A stretch of 64,000 nt of DNA from Clostridiales bacterium (GCA_020859985.1 JAJBVD010000002.1:1-64000); one strand, 5' to 3'; positions 44,346 to 54,167 are shown, counted from the stretch's first letter. A program made the numbers and translations. Notes: generated by a model from the sequence alone, not told the origin.

Positions 44346-45584
44346 ATGGCGACAGCAACGGAAAAATGGAATATAGAGGACATCCGCAGGGATTTTCCCC
44401 TGCTTCAAAACACAGATTACGCGTATCTGGACAATGCAGCGACCTCACAGAAGCCTGTGCAGGTGCTGGATGCGGTTCGCGACTTCTATGAAAAGAGGAA
44501 TGCGAATCCGTTTCGCGGTCTGTATCCTTTGAGCGAGGAGGCGACGGAAGCCTACGAGGATGCGCGTAAAACAGTGAAAGACTTTATTCACGCAGCAAGT
44601 ACGGAGGAGATTATCTTCACACGGAACGCTTCGGAAAGCCTGAATCTGGTCGCTTACAGTCTGGGCAGTATTTTGTTTCAGCCGGGAGACGAGATTGTGG
44701 TGAGCATCGCGGAGCACCATAGCAACATGCTTCCGTGGCGGCAGGCGGCGGAGCGCGCGGGCGCGAAGATTGTCTATCTGGAATGCGCGGACGACGGAAC
44801 CTTTACAGAGGAAATGCTCTGCTCTGTGCTGACCGAGCGCACACGGTTGGTCGCGATCACGCAGGTTTCTAATGTCTTCGGCCGTGAAAATGATATCCGG
44901 CGGTTTGCCGAAGTCTGTCATGAGCGGGGGATTGTGATCGTAGCGGACGGCGCGCAGAGCGTACCGCATATGACGGTTGACGTACAGGCGCTGGATGTTG
45001 ATTTCCTTGCGTTTTCGGGTCACAAGATGCTCGCTCCCGACGGGATTGGCGTTTTATACGCGAAAAAGAAATGGCTGAAAAAAATGCCGCCGTTTTTAAG
45101 CGGCGGAGAGATGATCGAGTCCGTTACCCGCGATAAGGTGATTTATGCGGAGCTCCCGCACAAGTTTGAGGCCGGCACGGTAAACGCGGGCGGAGCTGTG
45201 GGACTGGCCGAGGCTATCCGCTACATGCAGCATCTTGGATTTGACTGGATCGAAGAGCGGGAGCAGGCGCTGACCGCATTTGCTTATGAGCGCATGAAAG
45301 AGATTCCTGGCGTGCACATCATTGGCAGTGAGAACCCTGCGGAACACCACGGGATCCTCACATTCACGGTAGACGGCGTTCATCCGCACGATATTTCCGA
45401 AATCCTGAGCGCTTCGAAGATCGCGGTACGCGCCGGACATCACTGTGCACAGCCGCTGATGCAGCAGCTGAAGGTCGGCTCCACGACCAGAGCCAGCCTG
45501 ATGTTTTACAATACGGAAGAAGAAATCCTGCGCTTCACGGAAGCACTGGGACAGGTAAGGAGGGTCATGGGATATGGAGAATAG
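44346..45584 (+). CDS. sufS: Cysteine desulfurase SufS
   Basis: A 412-residue group II cysteine desulfurase giving persulfide sulfur from cysteine. Seen: YLDNAATSQKPVQVL, FTRNASESLNLVA, the PLP lysine in FLAFSGHKMLAPDGIGVLY, and the active Cys in VRAGHHCAQPLMQQL. It is 77 bases after sufD and overlaps sufU by 11 bases, so SufS and its sulfur acceptor are likely coupled in translation. Confidence 0.96.
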   Translation: MATATEKWNIEDIRRDFPLLQNTDYAYLDNAATSQKPVQVLDAVRDFYEKRNANPFRGLYPLSEEATEAYEDARKTVKDFIHAASTEEIIFTRNASESLNLVAYSLGSILFQPGDEIVVSIAEHHSNMLPWRQAAERAGAKIVYLECADDGTFTEEMLCSVLTERTRLVAITQVSNVFGRENDIRRFAEVCHERGIVIVADGAQSVPHMTVDVQALDVDFLAFSGHKMLAPDGIGVLYAKKKWLKKMPPFLSGGEMIESVTRDKVIYAELPHKFEAGTVNAGGAVGLAEAIRYMQHLGFDWIEEREQALTAFAYERMKEIPGVHIIGSENPAEHHGILTFTVDGVHPHDISEILSASKIAVRAGHHCAQPLMQQLKVGSTTRASLMFYNTEEEILRFTEALGQVRRVMGYGE

Positions 45585-45996
45585 GACCTTTTACAACGAG
45601 ATTTTGATCGATCACAATCAGCATCCGGGTCATAAGCATGAGCTGGAAGGTGCTAATCTGGTGCTGGAAGGCGTCAATCCGAGCTGCGGAGACGACATTT
45701 TCCTGCATCTGAAGGTGGAAGACGGAAAGATCGTGGATGGCTCGTTTGTCGGCGATGGCTGCGCCATCTCCCAGGCTTCCGCAGATATGATGCTCGATCT
45801 GATCATCGGGAAATCCACCGAGGAGGCGAAACGCCTCGCAGACATGTTCAAACGGATGATCCACGGAGAGATCAGCGAGGAAGAACTGGACGAGCTGGAG
45901 GAAGCCGGAGCTCTGCAGGATATCGCCCATATGCCTGCGCGCGTGAAATGCGCCATGCTTGGCTGGCGGACGATGAACGAGATGCTGGAGGAATAA
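45574..45996 (+). CDS. sufU: Sulfur-transfer protein SufU
   Basis: A 140-residue IscU-like protein which in Gram-positives takes sulfur from SufS with zinc. The three Cys ligands lie in NPSCGDDIFL, GDGCAISQASADMML and RVKCAMLGW, with the Asp of the GDD motif as fourth ligand. The extra helix between the second and third Cys (GEISEEELDELEE) is as in SufU, not IscU. Start ATG 45574 lies within the end of sufS. Confidence 0.95.
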   Translation: MENRTFYNEILIDHNQHPGHKHELEGANLVLEGVNPSCGDDIFLHLKVEDGKIVDGSFVGDGCAISQASADMMLDLIIGKSTEEAKRLADMFKRMIHGEISEEELDELEEAGALQDIAHMPARVKCAMLGWRTMNEMLEE

Positions 45997-46024
45997 ATTG
46001 GAACTCCATTGTTCCTGATATATG

Positions 46025-46058
46025 AAAATGCGCGGCACACAGGCTGCGCATTTTGCAT
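46025..46058. terminator. Bidirectional terminator between suf operon and LysR gene
   Basis: AAAATGCGC (46025-46033) pairs with GCGCATTTT (46046-46054), a 9-bp stem with A and T flanks that suits both strands. It separates sufU (plus) from the LysR gene (minus). Confidence 0.8.
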
Positions 46059-46078
46059 TCTGGCGATAGATAGAAGAT

Positions 46079-46984
46079 TCAGAGCACATATTTTCTATAT
46101 TCTTTCAGCAGCTCCAGATACTGTTCACCGAGCAGACTTAAGGGCATGCCTTTCCGCTTGATGTAGCCGATGTTCATTGTGTCTTCGGTATCAAGCGGAA
46201 TCGCTATGTACTGCTCACCGTTCAGCTTTTCACAGATGATGCCGGAGCAGAGTGTGTAGCCGTTCAGACCGACCATCAGGTTCAGCATGGTCGCACGGTC
46301 GTCCGCCTTGATGATCTGATTGTACTCACTGGTGCTTAAGACCTCCTCAGCAAAATAAAAGGAATTTTTTTCGCCCTGTTCAAAGGACAGGCAGGGGTAG
46401 GGCTTCAATTCTTCAAATGAAATCCGCTCTTTTTGGGCCAGCGGATGCGACTGGCTTAAGTAGACAGAGATGCCGCATTGAAACAAAAAAGAATACTCGA
46501 CTTCATTTTCCTGGAAAATCTTCCGCAGGGCTTTCTCATTGAAATCATTCAAATACAGTACGCCAATCTCGCTGCGGTAATTGCGCACGTTCTCGATCAC
46601 TTCTCCGGTCTTGGTCTCATGAATCGCGAATTCGTATTCATCCATGCCGAATTTTTTCGCCAGTTCAATAAATGCTTCCACTGCAAAGGAATAGTGCTGG
46701 GTGGAAACACTGAACGTCTTTTTCATTTCTTTCCCGGCGTAACGCTCCTCAATCATACGCTGCAGCTCGGACATCTGTCTGGCATAGCGCAGGAACTCGG
46801 TACCCTCCGGCGTGACCATAATTCCCCGGTTGGAACGGATGAACAGCTCGATATGAAGCTCGTCCTCCAGATCACGGATCGCAGCTGAGAGTGCCGGCTG
46901 TGAGACATAGAGTGCGGCTGCTGCCTTGTTCATGGATTTCATATCTGCAATTGTAACTGCGTAGAGAAGCTGCGTAAGCGTCAT
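46079..46984 (-). CDS. LysR-family transcriptional regulator
   Basis: A 301-residue LTTR. The winged HTH is at residues 1-62 (LTQLLYAVTIADMKSMNKAA, LYVSQPALSAAIRDLEDELH, LFIRSNRGIMVTPEGTEFL), and the effector domain follows with the SYFLFQ-type block VEYSFLFQCGISVYLSQSHP. The target is unknown; the neighbours (sugar-sensor genes upstream on the same strand, suf on the other side) do not settle it. I prefer ATG 46984, as GTG 46999 lacks a clear ribosome-binding site. Confidence 0.92.
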   Translation of the reverse strand: MTLTQLLYAVTIADMKSMNKAAAALYVSQPALSAAIRDLEDELHIELFIRSNRGIMVTPEGTEFLRYARQMSELQRMIEERYAGKEMKKTFSVSTQHYSFAVEAFIELAKKFGMDEYEFAIHETKTGEVIENVRNYRSEIGVLYLNDFNEKALRKIFQENEVEYSFLFQCGISVYLSQSHPLAQKERISFEELKPYPCLSFEQGEKNSFYFAEEVLSTSEYNQIIKADDRATMLNLMVGLNGYTLCSGIICEKLNGEQYIAIPLDTEDTMNIGYIKRKGMPLSLLGEQYLELLKEYRKYVL

Positions 46985-47044
46985 ATCCTGTGGCCTCACT
47001 TTCTGAAAGGATTATCGTACTTTTTTTAGGCGTTTGGCAGATTA

Positions 47045-48124
47045 CTATTCCGTTTCCGTCTCTTCACGGATATTCAGGTACACATCGTCTTTTGAATGGT
47101 ATCCTCCGGCGATGATGACCTCGTCAATGTTTTCCGCTGTCACGGCCACCGGATCCAGCTTGTAGTAAGGCACTTCATAAGAGCCGGACGTAACAGTCTC
47201 CGTGACCGGGTAAGTGCAGTCAGCGGAGGTGATGTCCTCGCCGCGGGCGAGCGCGACAGCCAGGGCTGCGGCGACCATGGCCTGATCCTCCACGGATTTG
47301 TAGACGGTCATTTCCTGTGTACCTTCGACGATCCGCTGGCAGGCGGAAAGCTCGGCGTCCTGCCCGACGACTGTGACCTGTCCGGCGAGCTGATTTTCAG
47401 AAAGCGCCTTGATGGCCTGGCTTGCGAGGTCGTCATTGCCGCACATGACAGCAACAATGTCGCGCGAGACTTCCAGACCTTCGTTTACGTAGTCAAATGC
47501 CAGCTCCGCGAGCCAGTTGTCACAGTAAGCAGAGTAGACGATCTCAAGACCGCTGCCTTTTAAGGTTGAGGTAAAGCCGTCCTCGACATCAGTGACATTC
47601 AGATCAGTCGGAGAGCCGTAGATGGCGAAGATTTCTCCGCCGTCCGGGCAGGCATTGATCAGCGCTTTCGCCATCAGTACACCAACCTCAAAGTTGTCAA
47701 AGGAGATGTACAGATCGGCATCCACATCGGGGATCAGCCGGTCATAGCAGATGACCCGGATGCCGCTGTCAATGGCTTCGTTTACGACGTCCTTTAAGGC
47801 ATCGCCGTCGACGGCGATAATGACGATCACATCCATTTTCTTCTGGATAAAATATTCCACCTGTGAGATCTGCTCCTCGCTGTCGCCGCCTGCCACCTGC
47901 ACATTTACATCTGCACCAAGGCTCTGCGCTGTGGAGACAAACATATCGCGGTCTCGCAGCCATCGCTCGATCACGAAGGAGTCAAAGCTTAATCCAATCT
48001 GCAGACGTTCTTCGGTTTCTGCCTGTTCCGTTTCTGCGATGGGGTCCTGTTCGGAGCAGCCGCTTAAGGAGAGCAGCAGTGTACTCAGCAGGAGAAGCAG
48101 GGCAAAATTGCGTAGTCGTCTCAT
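47045..48124 (-). CDS. Sugar-binding lipoprotein (XylF/ChvE-like)
   Basis: A 359-residue periplasmic-binding-protein type 1 member. The signal peptide ends in a lipobox (LLLSLSGCSEQ), so the mature protein is lipid-anchored. The ligand domain has IGLSFDSFVIERWLRDRDMF, VIIAVDGDALKDVVNEAIDS, ICYDRLIPDVDADLYISFDN and VMCGNDDLASQAI, closely following the ABC sugar-binding protein at 52863. It lies downstream of the YesN-type regulator on the same strand. It could feed the importer or be a second sensor. ATG 48124 is taken; the frame is open upstream. Confidence 0.9.
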   Translation of the reverse strand: MRRLRNFALLLLLSTLLLSLSGCSEQDPIAETEQAETEERLQIGLSFDSFVIERWLRDRDMFVSTAQSLGADVNVQVAGGDSEEQISQVEYFIQKKMDVIVIIAVDGDALKDVVNEAIDSGIRVICYDRLIPDVDADLYISFDNFEVGVLMAKALINACPDGGEIFAIYGSPTDLNVTDVEDGFTSTLKGSGLEIVYSAYCDNWLAELAFDYVNEGLEVSRDIVAVMCGNDDLASQAIKALSENQLAGQVTVVGQDAELSACQRIVEGTQEMTVYKSVEDQAMVAAALAVALARGEDITSADCTYPVTETVTSGSYEVPYYKLDPVAVTAENIDEVIIAGGYHSKDDVYLNIREETETE

Positions 48125-48332
48125 ATTTATTTTCGGCTCTCTGGAGTATGCGTTGGCCGTTTTCCTTCCGAATATTATTTTGCATTTAGGAACATAAAAT
48201 CTTATACTGCCTAAGCCTGCATCAACAGGATTCCTGTACATTGTCGACACCTCTTTATTCATATCTTTGCATATCACCGCAGATAATCTGGTATTCTGTA
48301 AATCACTGCAGCGATAATCCTCAGCATTATGC

Positions 48333-49928
48333 TTATCCCTGCAGGCTCATCCGATATTCACGCGGCGTCATATCAGTCTGTTTTTTGAAAAGCCGGCTGA
48401 AATAATTCGGATCGGAATAGCCGCACATCGAACTGATCATTTTGATGCTTAAGTCCGGATTCTGAAGCAGTTCTTTTGCTTTTTCCACACGCACGCGCGT
48501 CAGATATTCGATAAAGTTTTCTCCTGACTCCTCTTTGAACACCTTGCTGAAATAGTAAGGGCTGATGTTGACTGCGCGGGAAACGTCGTCAAGGGAAATA
48601 TCGTGGCTGTAATTTTCCCGTATGTAATTCTGCGCCTTTTTGACGACTGAATTAGACTGGGATTCGCGGTAGTCGTGGATGGTGTCGCAGGCGGCTGCCA
48701 TTTTTTCCGCGAACCAGCGCCACAGCGATTCATAATCGTTAAACGAGACGGCGGTAGCCAGATATTCTTTCCGGTCGCTGAAATTATAGTTGACCGTACC
48801 GGATTCAAAGGCGATTTTTTCCGCCTGTATGATGTATTCCAGTACCTTCAGGCAGATATTGCCGCGGTCGTCCGGATAATGCTGCACCATCCAGTCGAAA
48901 AACAGATTCAGTTCGGCAAGCATTGCGGCGGTATTGCCGGATTCCAGAAAACGAAAAAGACGCCGCTCTGTTTCTTCCGGGAATTCCTGCTCGTAGACAC
49001 CGCCGGACTGCAGGTCGTCAATGTGGATGACATGGCTTTTGCTGTTATTCAAAGAGCGCAGTGCCTCACGGTAGGAGAGCTGGATATCCTCCATTTTATG
49101 TACGCGGCCGATCCCGATGCGGAATCTGGCGTTCAGCTGTTCCTCCAATTGAGAAGCTAGCTGCCTTGCGTTTTCCACGATGCGAATGCGGTCCTCATAG
49201 GAAACCTGTTCGTTCTGGTGCGGAATGAGAAGTACGATGCGGTTGGACATTACCGGGCCGACCAGACAGTTCAGGGAGTCCTTGACCAGAGTGCGGAATT
49301 CCGGATAGAAATCCTGCGCCTGCACACTCATCCGTACCGGACTGACCAGCTTGCCGTTATCGTATTCAGTGCCGAACTGGGCGATCAGAATGGAACCATA
49401 GCTTTCGCTGATGTCCAGCAACTGCAGATAGTAACCGACGTCCTGCATTTCTGTCTGAAAAAGCAGATTGGTAATGATGCTCTGCTCGACGACCGGAACA
49501 ATGATCTCCAGCTTTTCCTGAATCTGCAGCTGGGAGCTTCGAAGCGCCCGGTTGTGATCCACTTTCTGCATTGCTTCTTCGACCGTAGCCAGAACTGTTT
49601 TGCGGGAGATGGGTTTTGTCAGATATTTTTCCACACCAAGATCAATGGCCTCTTTCGCGTAATCAAATTTGTCGTAGGCAGAAATGATATAAAAGAGGGC
49701 GGTACTGTTGGATTTGCGGATTTCTTTCATGGCCTGAATGCCGTTGATTCCGGGCATCTGAATATCGAGAAAGACGATATCCGGATGAAAACTCTCCGTT
49801 TTTTCAATTACAGCCCGTCCGGTCTTGGCTGTTTCCAGTTCGCAGCAGTCGCTGTATTGTCCGAGAATCATTGTTTTCAGGGATTCCAGCATGAGACCCT
49901 CATCATCAGCGATTAAGATTCGATACAT
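48333..49928 (-). CDS. YesN-type AraC response regulator
   Basis: A 531-residue two-component regulator: receiver at 1-120 (ILIADDEGLMLESLK, phospho-Asp in PDIVFLDIQMPGINGIQAM, Lys in KYLTKPISRK), a long middle domain, and an AraC two-HTH domain at the end (ISLDDVSRAVNISPYYFSKV, MISSMCGYSDPNYFSRLFKK, MTPREYR). It pairs with the kinase gene 122 bases upstream. By analogy with clostridial LytS/YesN sets it should activate the divergent sugar importer. Confidence 0.93.
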   Translation of the reverse strand: MYRILIADDEGLMLESLKTMILGQYSDCCELETAKTGRAVIEKTESFHPDIVFLDIQMPGINGIQAMKEIRKSNSTALFYIISAYDKFDYAKEAIDLGVEKYLTKPISRKTVLATVEEAMQKVDHNRALRSSQLQIQEKLEIIVPVVEQSIITNLLFQTEMQDVGYYLQLLDISESYGSILIAQFGTEYDNGKLVSPVRMSVQAQDFYPEFRTLVKDSLNCLVGPVMSNRIVLLIPHQNEQVSYEDRIRIVENARQLASQLEEQLNARFRIGIGRVHKMEDIQLSYREALRSLNNSKSHVIHIDDLQSGGVYEQEFPEETERRLFRFLESGNTAAMLAELNLFFDWMVQHYPDDRGNICLKVLEYIIQAEKIAFESGTVNYNFSDRKEYLATAVSFNDYESLWRWFAEKMAAACDTIHDYRESQSNSVVKKAQNYIRENYSHDISLDDVSRAVNISPYYFSKVFKEESGENFIEYLTRVRVEKAKELLQNPDLSIKMISSMCGYSDPNYFSRLFKKQTDMTPREYRMSLQG

Positions 49929-50050
49929 TGTATACTCCTTTCGAAGCCTGCAGCATGATTGCAGTACAGTTGTCAGCAGATGTTATCCTTCATTCTGTTA
50001 TTATTGTAACGGTTAATTACTAATGTCAAAAAATATGAGCGGCAAAAAGA

Positions 50051-51547
50051 TCATGTTTCAGGAGACGTTACCGGAAGCGTGAGAGTGACCTCTGTACCAT
50101 ATCCCGGACCGTCGCTTTCAATCCGAAGCAGATCCTTTTGATTATAATACAGCTCCAGCCGGTGGATGACATTTGACATGGCGACACCGGTTGAGTTGGA
50201 GTCTTCCGTCCCGGGAAGAAGATGATCTTCCATAATATCACGGATTTTTTCTTTTGTCATTCCGATGCCGTTGTCCTGCACCGTGATTTCCAGAGTTGAT
50301 TCATTGGCATGCCGCACGGTCAGAGTGATCCGTCCTTCCGCAAGATTGTCGTGAATGCCATGCTGTACCGCGTTTTCTACAATAGGCTGCAGGATCATGC
50401 TGGGTACGCGGATTTCCTCAATATCTGCGTCGACTTTTTTCTCATAGGTGATATCACCGGCAAAGCGGACATTTAATATGTAAATATAATTGTCGACGGA
50501 CGCAATCTCCTCGCGCAGGGAAGCGTCGCCGGACATTTTGCGGACATTGTAGCGGAAAAAGTCGGCCATCCGCTCCAGAAAGACCCCGGTCTTTTCTGCG
50601 TCCTCCATTGCCGCGAGCTGCGCGCCGGCATTGAGGGAATTAAAGAGAAAATGCGGATTGATCTGTGCCTGCAGGTATTTTAGCTGCGCTTCTTTCAGGT
50701 GCGCTTCCATCAGAAGCTCACGCTCCTTGAGCTGTGCCTCTGTCTCCATGCTGTCCTTTAAGCGGTCAATGTATTCGCGGATGCTGGCAAGCATCTGGTT
50801 GAAGCCGCGGGTCACGACGCCTACCTCATCCTCATAGACGACAGGAAGCTGCGGGACATCCAGATTGCCTCCGGCCACCTCGTGCGCCGTGGCAGAGAGG
50901 ACGGTCAGCGGGCGGATCATATTGTGTACGAGGAGCGTAATGAGCAGCATACAGATGACAAATACCGCCAGCATGATGATCAGGCTTCCCTTTTCAAGGA
51001 TTTGCATGGAGGAGATCAGCGCCTGATAATTTGTCGAGTTCTGACTGAACAGGAGATTGTTCAGCCGGTATATGTAAGAGTTGATGTACTCAAACAGCTG
51101 TGTTTCCAGCTCATAGGATTCCTTATAGCGCTCGACATTGCGTCCGCGTTTTGCCTGCACGGTGACAGATGTCTGGTCCAGATAACTCTCAGACATGTTG
51201 CGGATATTTTTTTCCAGCATCAGAATCTCACTGTCCACATTTTCGTTGTTCAGTTCTTCCAGAAGCGTACGGTATTCCTGCTCATAATTGTAATAGTCCT
51301 CCAGAGCGGCGCTGCTTTTGGTATTCAGATATTCATAGACAGCATTCTGGATCAGTTCCAGCGTGTCGGAGAGCGTATTGACTGCCACATTGCTGGTGAA
51401 GACAGAGTCGATTCGCTGAACCGCAGAATTGATCTCACTGATCAGGAACAGATTCATGCCCAGCACGATCGCCAGAACAAGGACGATCACAGCATTGATA
51501 CGGGTCTGGATGGAGGAAAAGAAGGAGAGGGGGCGTCTCTTTTTCAT
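50051..51547 (-). CDS. YesM-type sensor histidine kinase
   Basis: A 498-residue membrane kinase. TM1 near residues 17-37 and TM2 near 188-212 (LIIMLAVFVICMLLITLLVH) bracket an extracellular helical domain; a HAMP domain follows (MIRPLTVLSATAHEVAGGNL), then the HisKA_7TM/LytS-like phospho-site AQINPHFLFNSLNAGAQ and an ATPase with PMILQPIVENAVQHGI and TVQDNGIGMTKEK. The ATG at 51547 lies eight bases from the stop of the binding-protein gene, and its GAGGAGG is inside that gene's last codons, so the two are translated together. Confidence 0.93.
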   Translation of the reverse strand: MKKRRPLSFFSSIQTRINAVIVLVLAIVLGMNLFLISEINSAVQRIDSVFTSNVAVNTLSDTLELIQNAVYEYLNTKSSAALEDYYNYEQEYRTLLEELNNENVDSEILMLEKNIRNMSESYLDQTSVTVQAKRGRNVERYKESYELETQLFEYINSYIYRLNNLLFSQNSTNYQALISSMQILEKGSLIIMLAVFVICMLLITLLVHNMIRPLTVLSATAHEVAGGNLDVPQLPVVYEDEVGVVTRGFNQMLASIREYIDRLKDSMETEAQLKERELLMEAHLKEAQLKYLQAQINPHFLFNSLNAGAQLAAMEDAEKTGVFLERMADFFRYNVRKMSGDASLREEIASVDNYIYILNVRFAGDITYEKKVDADIEEIRVPSMILQPIVENAVQHGIHDNLAEGRITLTVRHANESTLEITVQDNGIGMTKEKIRDIMEDHLLPGTEDSNSTGVAMSNVIHRLELYYNQKDLLRIESDGPGYGTEVTLTLPVTSPET

Positions 51548-51554
51548 GGTGGCA

Positions 51555-52583
51555 TTATTCCTCCTCTTCTATAGGATCCGCAAGATAGTCTGCAATATTG
51601 TCCTGCGTGATCAGACTCAAATCCACGCTGTAATAACTGCTGGTATGACCGAGCAAGTGGTATTCGTTGAGGGCATCAATGCAGTAAGTGCCGACTTCGG
51701 CGGTGTCAACCACCAGTGTGGCAGGGATGATGCCCTTCTCAATCGCATCCAGAATCTGATCGGAATAATAGAAGCCGATGATGGCGGTGCTGCCGACTTC
51801 GTTGTAATCAATCAGTGCCTGATAGGCGCATTCCGTCAGGACTTCATCCATGCAGATCAGGACATCCGGAAGCGGAGAACGGTTGACGAAAAGCTCACGA
51901 ATGCCTTCCTCGTAGTCAAAGTCAGTCGAACTTTCTAGATAATACAAAGATACGGTGACATCCTGTCTGTCCGCCTTCTCCTGCTCAATGTATTTTGTCA
52001 GCTGAGCAGCAGCCAGTGACTGGATCGGATTGACGGATTCCGAGTCCAGAAGGATCATGATCTCTCCATCCGCTCCGTTTAGAGCGGACAGGGACAGCTC
52101 GGTATAGGTATCAGCCAGCTGATAGCTGTTAAGTCCTACATAGCTGATCCGCTCGCTGTCGGAGTCATCTTCAAGTACAGTGACGACCGGAATGCCGTCC
52201 CCGAGGGCCTCATCAATCAGCTCCCGCACTTCATCTGTGCCGTCTGGCTTCAATATAATGCCGTCGACCTTTGACGCAATCAGGATACGCAGATAATCCG
52301 CGTTTGTATAGGAACTTCCGGTATCCTGGCTTAACAGCTCCAGATATGCGTTATTTTCCGCTGCTTCCTGATCTGCACTCTCGTAGATCGCCTGCCAGAG
52401 AACGGAATTCTCCGTATCCGGGATCAGCACATAATGCCGGTCATAGGTCTCGGCATTGGTAGTATCGGGCAGATCAAGCGCGTCAAGGCTGTTGTGAAAG
52501 TGTGACCAGATGACGGAGAGCAGCAGGACGCAGAATATTAAAATGATCGTTATAATTAAGGAAGATTTTTTCATGAGATTCAT
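51555..52583 (-). CDS. Membrane-anchored sugar-binding sensor protein (XylFII-like)
   Basis: A 342-residue protein with an uncleaved N-terminal anchor (SLIITIILIFCVLLLSVIW, no lipobox Cys placed as a signal) and a type 1 periplasmic-binding domain (LIASKVDGIILKPDGTDEV, VTVLEDDSDSERISYVGLNS, DVLICMDEVLTECAYQALID). It is translationally linked to the histidine kinase gene. In clostridia XylFII proteins of this kind bind a sugar outside the cell and drive the LytS kinase. Here the ligand is not known. It ends with a Glu-rich tail. Confidence 0.88.
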   Translation of the reverse strand: MNLMKKSSLIITIILIFCVLLLSVIWSHFHNSLDALDLPDTTNAETYDRHYVLIPDTENSVLWQAIYESADQEAAENNAYLELLSQDTGSSYTNADYLRILIASKVDGIILKPDGTDEVRELIDEALGDGIPVVTVLEDDSDSERISYVGLNSYQLADTYTELSLSALNGADGEIMILLDSESVNPIQSLAAAQLTKYIEQEKADRQDVTVSLYYLESSTDFDYEEGIRELFVNRSPLPDVLICMDEVLTECAYQALIDYNEVGSTAIIGFYYSDQILDAIEKGIIPATLVVDTAEVGTYCIDALNEYHLLGHTSSYYSVDLSLITQDNIADYLADPIEEEE

Positions 52584-52862
52584 TCTATCATAAAACTGTA
52601 CATTTTCCTATCTGAAAAAAGTAAATTTTTGTGGATTTTTTAGCAGAAAGACAAAAAAGTCCAGATTTTTTTGAATTGGGGAAATTTCGCTTAAAAGAAT
52701 TTACAGTTTCAGGACAAGAGATTCTATTTTATGCAATTTGTACATGTGATACGATGCAGATACCAAAAACGTGGACATTTAGCACATCTTTTTGCGGAAA
52801 GATACAGAACCGTTATTTCCGGAAAATGGCTAAACCACAGAATATCGAATGGAGGTAGAAAC
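52584..52862. promoter_or_regulatory. Divergent control region between sensor and importer genes
   Basis: AT-rich, 279 bases, no gene. AAAAAAGT followed by a T-rich run occurs at 52615-52631 and again at 52653-52673, a 38-base step: possible binding sites for the YesN-type regulator. TTTACA near 52700 is a candidate -35 with no good -10, which suits an activated promoter. The GGAGG of the binding-protein gene is at 52852-52856. Confidence 0.5.
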
Positions 52863-53975
52863 ATGAAGTTAAGAAAAATGGCAGTCGCTATGTCAGCAGT
52901 TATGGCTCTCGGTGCAATCGCAGTACCGGCAGCGGCAGAAGAAGCACAGGTTATCGGTATCTCGATGCCGACCCAGTCCCTGGAGCGCTGGAATCGTGAC
53001 GGCGAGTATCTGAAAGAGCAGTTCGAGAGCGCAGGCTATGAAGTAGAGCTGGTTTACTCTGACAACGATTCCTCCCAGCAGGTAAGTGATATCCAGAACC
53101 TTCTGGCTGACAACGTAGACATCCTGATCGTTGCGGCTGTTGATGGCGAGGCTCTGAACACGGCTATGGATGAGGCTGCTGAGCAGGAAGTTCCGGTTAT
53201 CGCTTATGACCGTCTGATCATGAACGATGCGGTTTCCTATTATGTATCCTTTGATAACTACACGGTAGGTCAGCTGCAGGGCGAGTTCATCGTAGAAGCT
53301 CTGGATCTGGAGAACGCAGGAGACGCTACCTACAACATGGAGATCACCGCTGGTGACCCGGCAGACAACAACGCTACTTATTTCTACAATGGCGCTATGG
53401 ATGTCCTGAATCCGTACATCGAGGCAGGTACACTGGTAGTTGTATCCGGCCAGACTGATTTTGATACAGTTGCTACGGATCAGTGGGATACCCAGACTGC
53501 TCTGGAGAGAGCACAGAACATCCTTGGTTCTTACTATGCAGACGGCACACAGCTTGATGTATGGCTTTGCTCCAATGACTCTACAGCTCTTGGCGTAGCA
53601 CAGGGCATCACTTCTGACTATGCTGGTGACAACACCGTGATCATCACAGGTCAGGACGGCGACGTAGCGAACCTTGCAAACATCGTTGACGGCATCCAGA
53701 CCATGACCGTTTACAAGAATGTAAGCAACGAGTCTATCGTTACTCTGTCACTTGCTGAGGCAATGCTGAACGGCGAGACGATCGACGAGTCTCTGTGCGA
53801 TACCTTTGAGATCGACTGCGCATATGATACTGAGTCCTATGAGACCTCTGAAGGCAATGTTTGCCCGTCCTTCCTGCTTGTACCGAGCGTGATCACCGCT
53901 GACAACCTTGAGGAACTGGTAGACACCGGCCTGTATGAGATGGGCGAGGATGGATATCTGACAGCAGTAGAGTAA
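52863..53975 (+). CDS. ABC sugar-binding protein (ChvE/multiple monosaccharide type)
   Basis: A 370-residue substrate-binding protein. The signal peptide MKLRKMAVAMSAVMALGAIA ends VPAAAEE, a type I cleavage site, with no lipobox Cys, which is odd for a monoderm. The mature part has IGISMPTQSLERWNRDGEYL, LIVAAVDGEALNTAMDEAAE, VIAYDRLIMNDAVSYYVSFD and WLCSNDSTALGVAQGI, as in ChvE and related pentose/hexose binders. Codon use is strongly biased to a few codons, as in highly expressed genes. ATG 52863 follows GGAGG; the frame is open to 52731. A terminator-like hairpin follows the gene. Confidence 0.95.
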   Translation: MKLRKMAVAMSAVMALGAIAVPAAAEEAQVIGISMPTQSLERWNRDGEYLKEQFESAGYEVELVYSDNDSSQQVSDIQNLLADNVDILIVAAVDGEALNTAMDEAAEQEVPVIAYDRLIMNDAVSYYVSFDNYTVGQLQGEFIVEALDLENAGDATYNMEITAGDPADNNATYFYNGAMDVLNPYIEAGTLVVVSGQTDFDTVATDQWDTQTALERAQNILGSYYADGTQLDVWLCSNDSTALGVAQGITSDYAGDNTVIITGQDGDVANLANIVDGIQTMTVYKNVSNESIVTLSLAEAMLNGETIDESLCDTFEIDCAYDTESYETSEGNVCPSFLLVPSVITADNLEELVDTGLYEMGEDGYLTAVE

Positions 53976-54016
53976 TCTGAATCTGCTAAAAGATCTGATA
54001 TATGATTTTACCTGAA

Positions 54017-54048
54017 AAAGGGCGGGGCAGCTGTCCCGCCCTTTCTTC
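54017..54048 (+). terminator. Partial terminator between binding-protein and ATPase genes
   Basis: AAAGGGCGGG (54017-54026) pairs with CCCGCCCTTT (54035-54044), then CTTCT. The U tract is weak, so part of transcription would continue into the importer, giving much more binding protein than transporter. Confidence 0.8.
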
Positions 54049-54167
54049 TGATGATAGGATTATTTTTGAGAACGCGAAGTGCGGAGCAATACGCAGATAT
54101 CATCTGAAAGTTTATATTTTATCATCAGATTTAACAACAGGCGGTAAGTTGGAAAGGAGGAAGTCTT

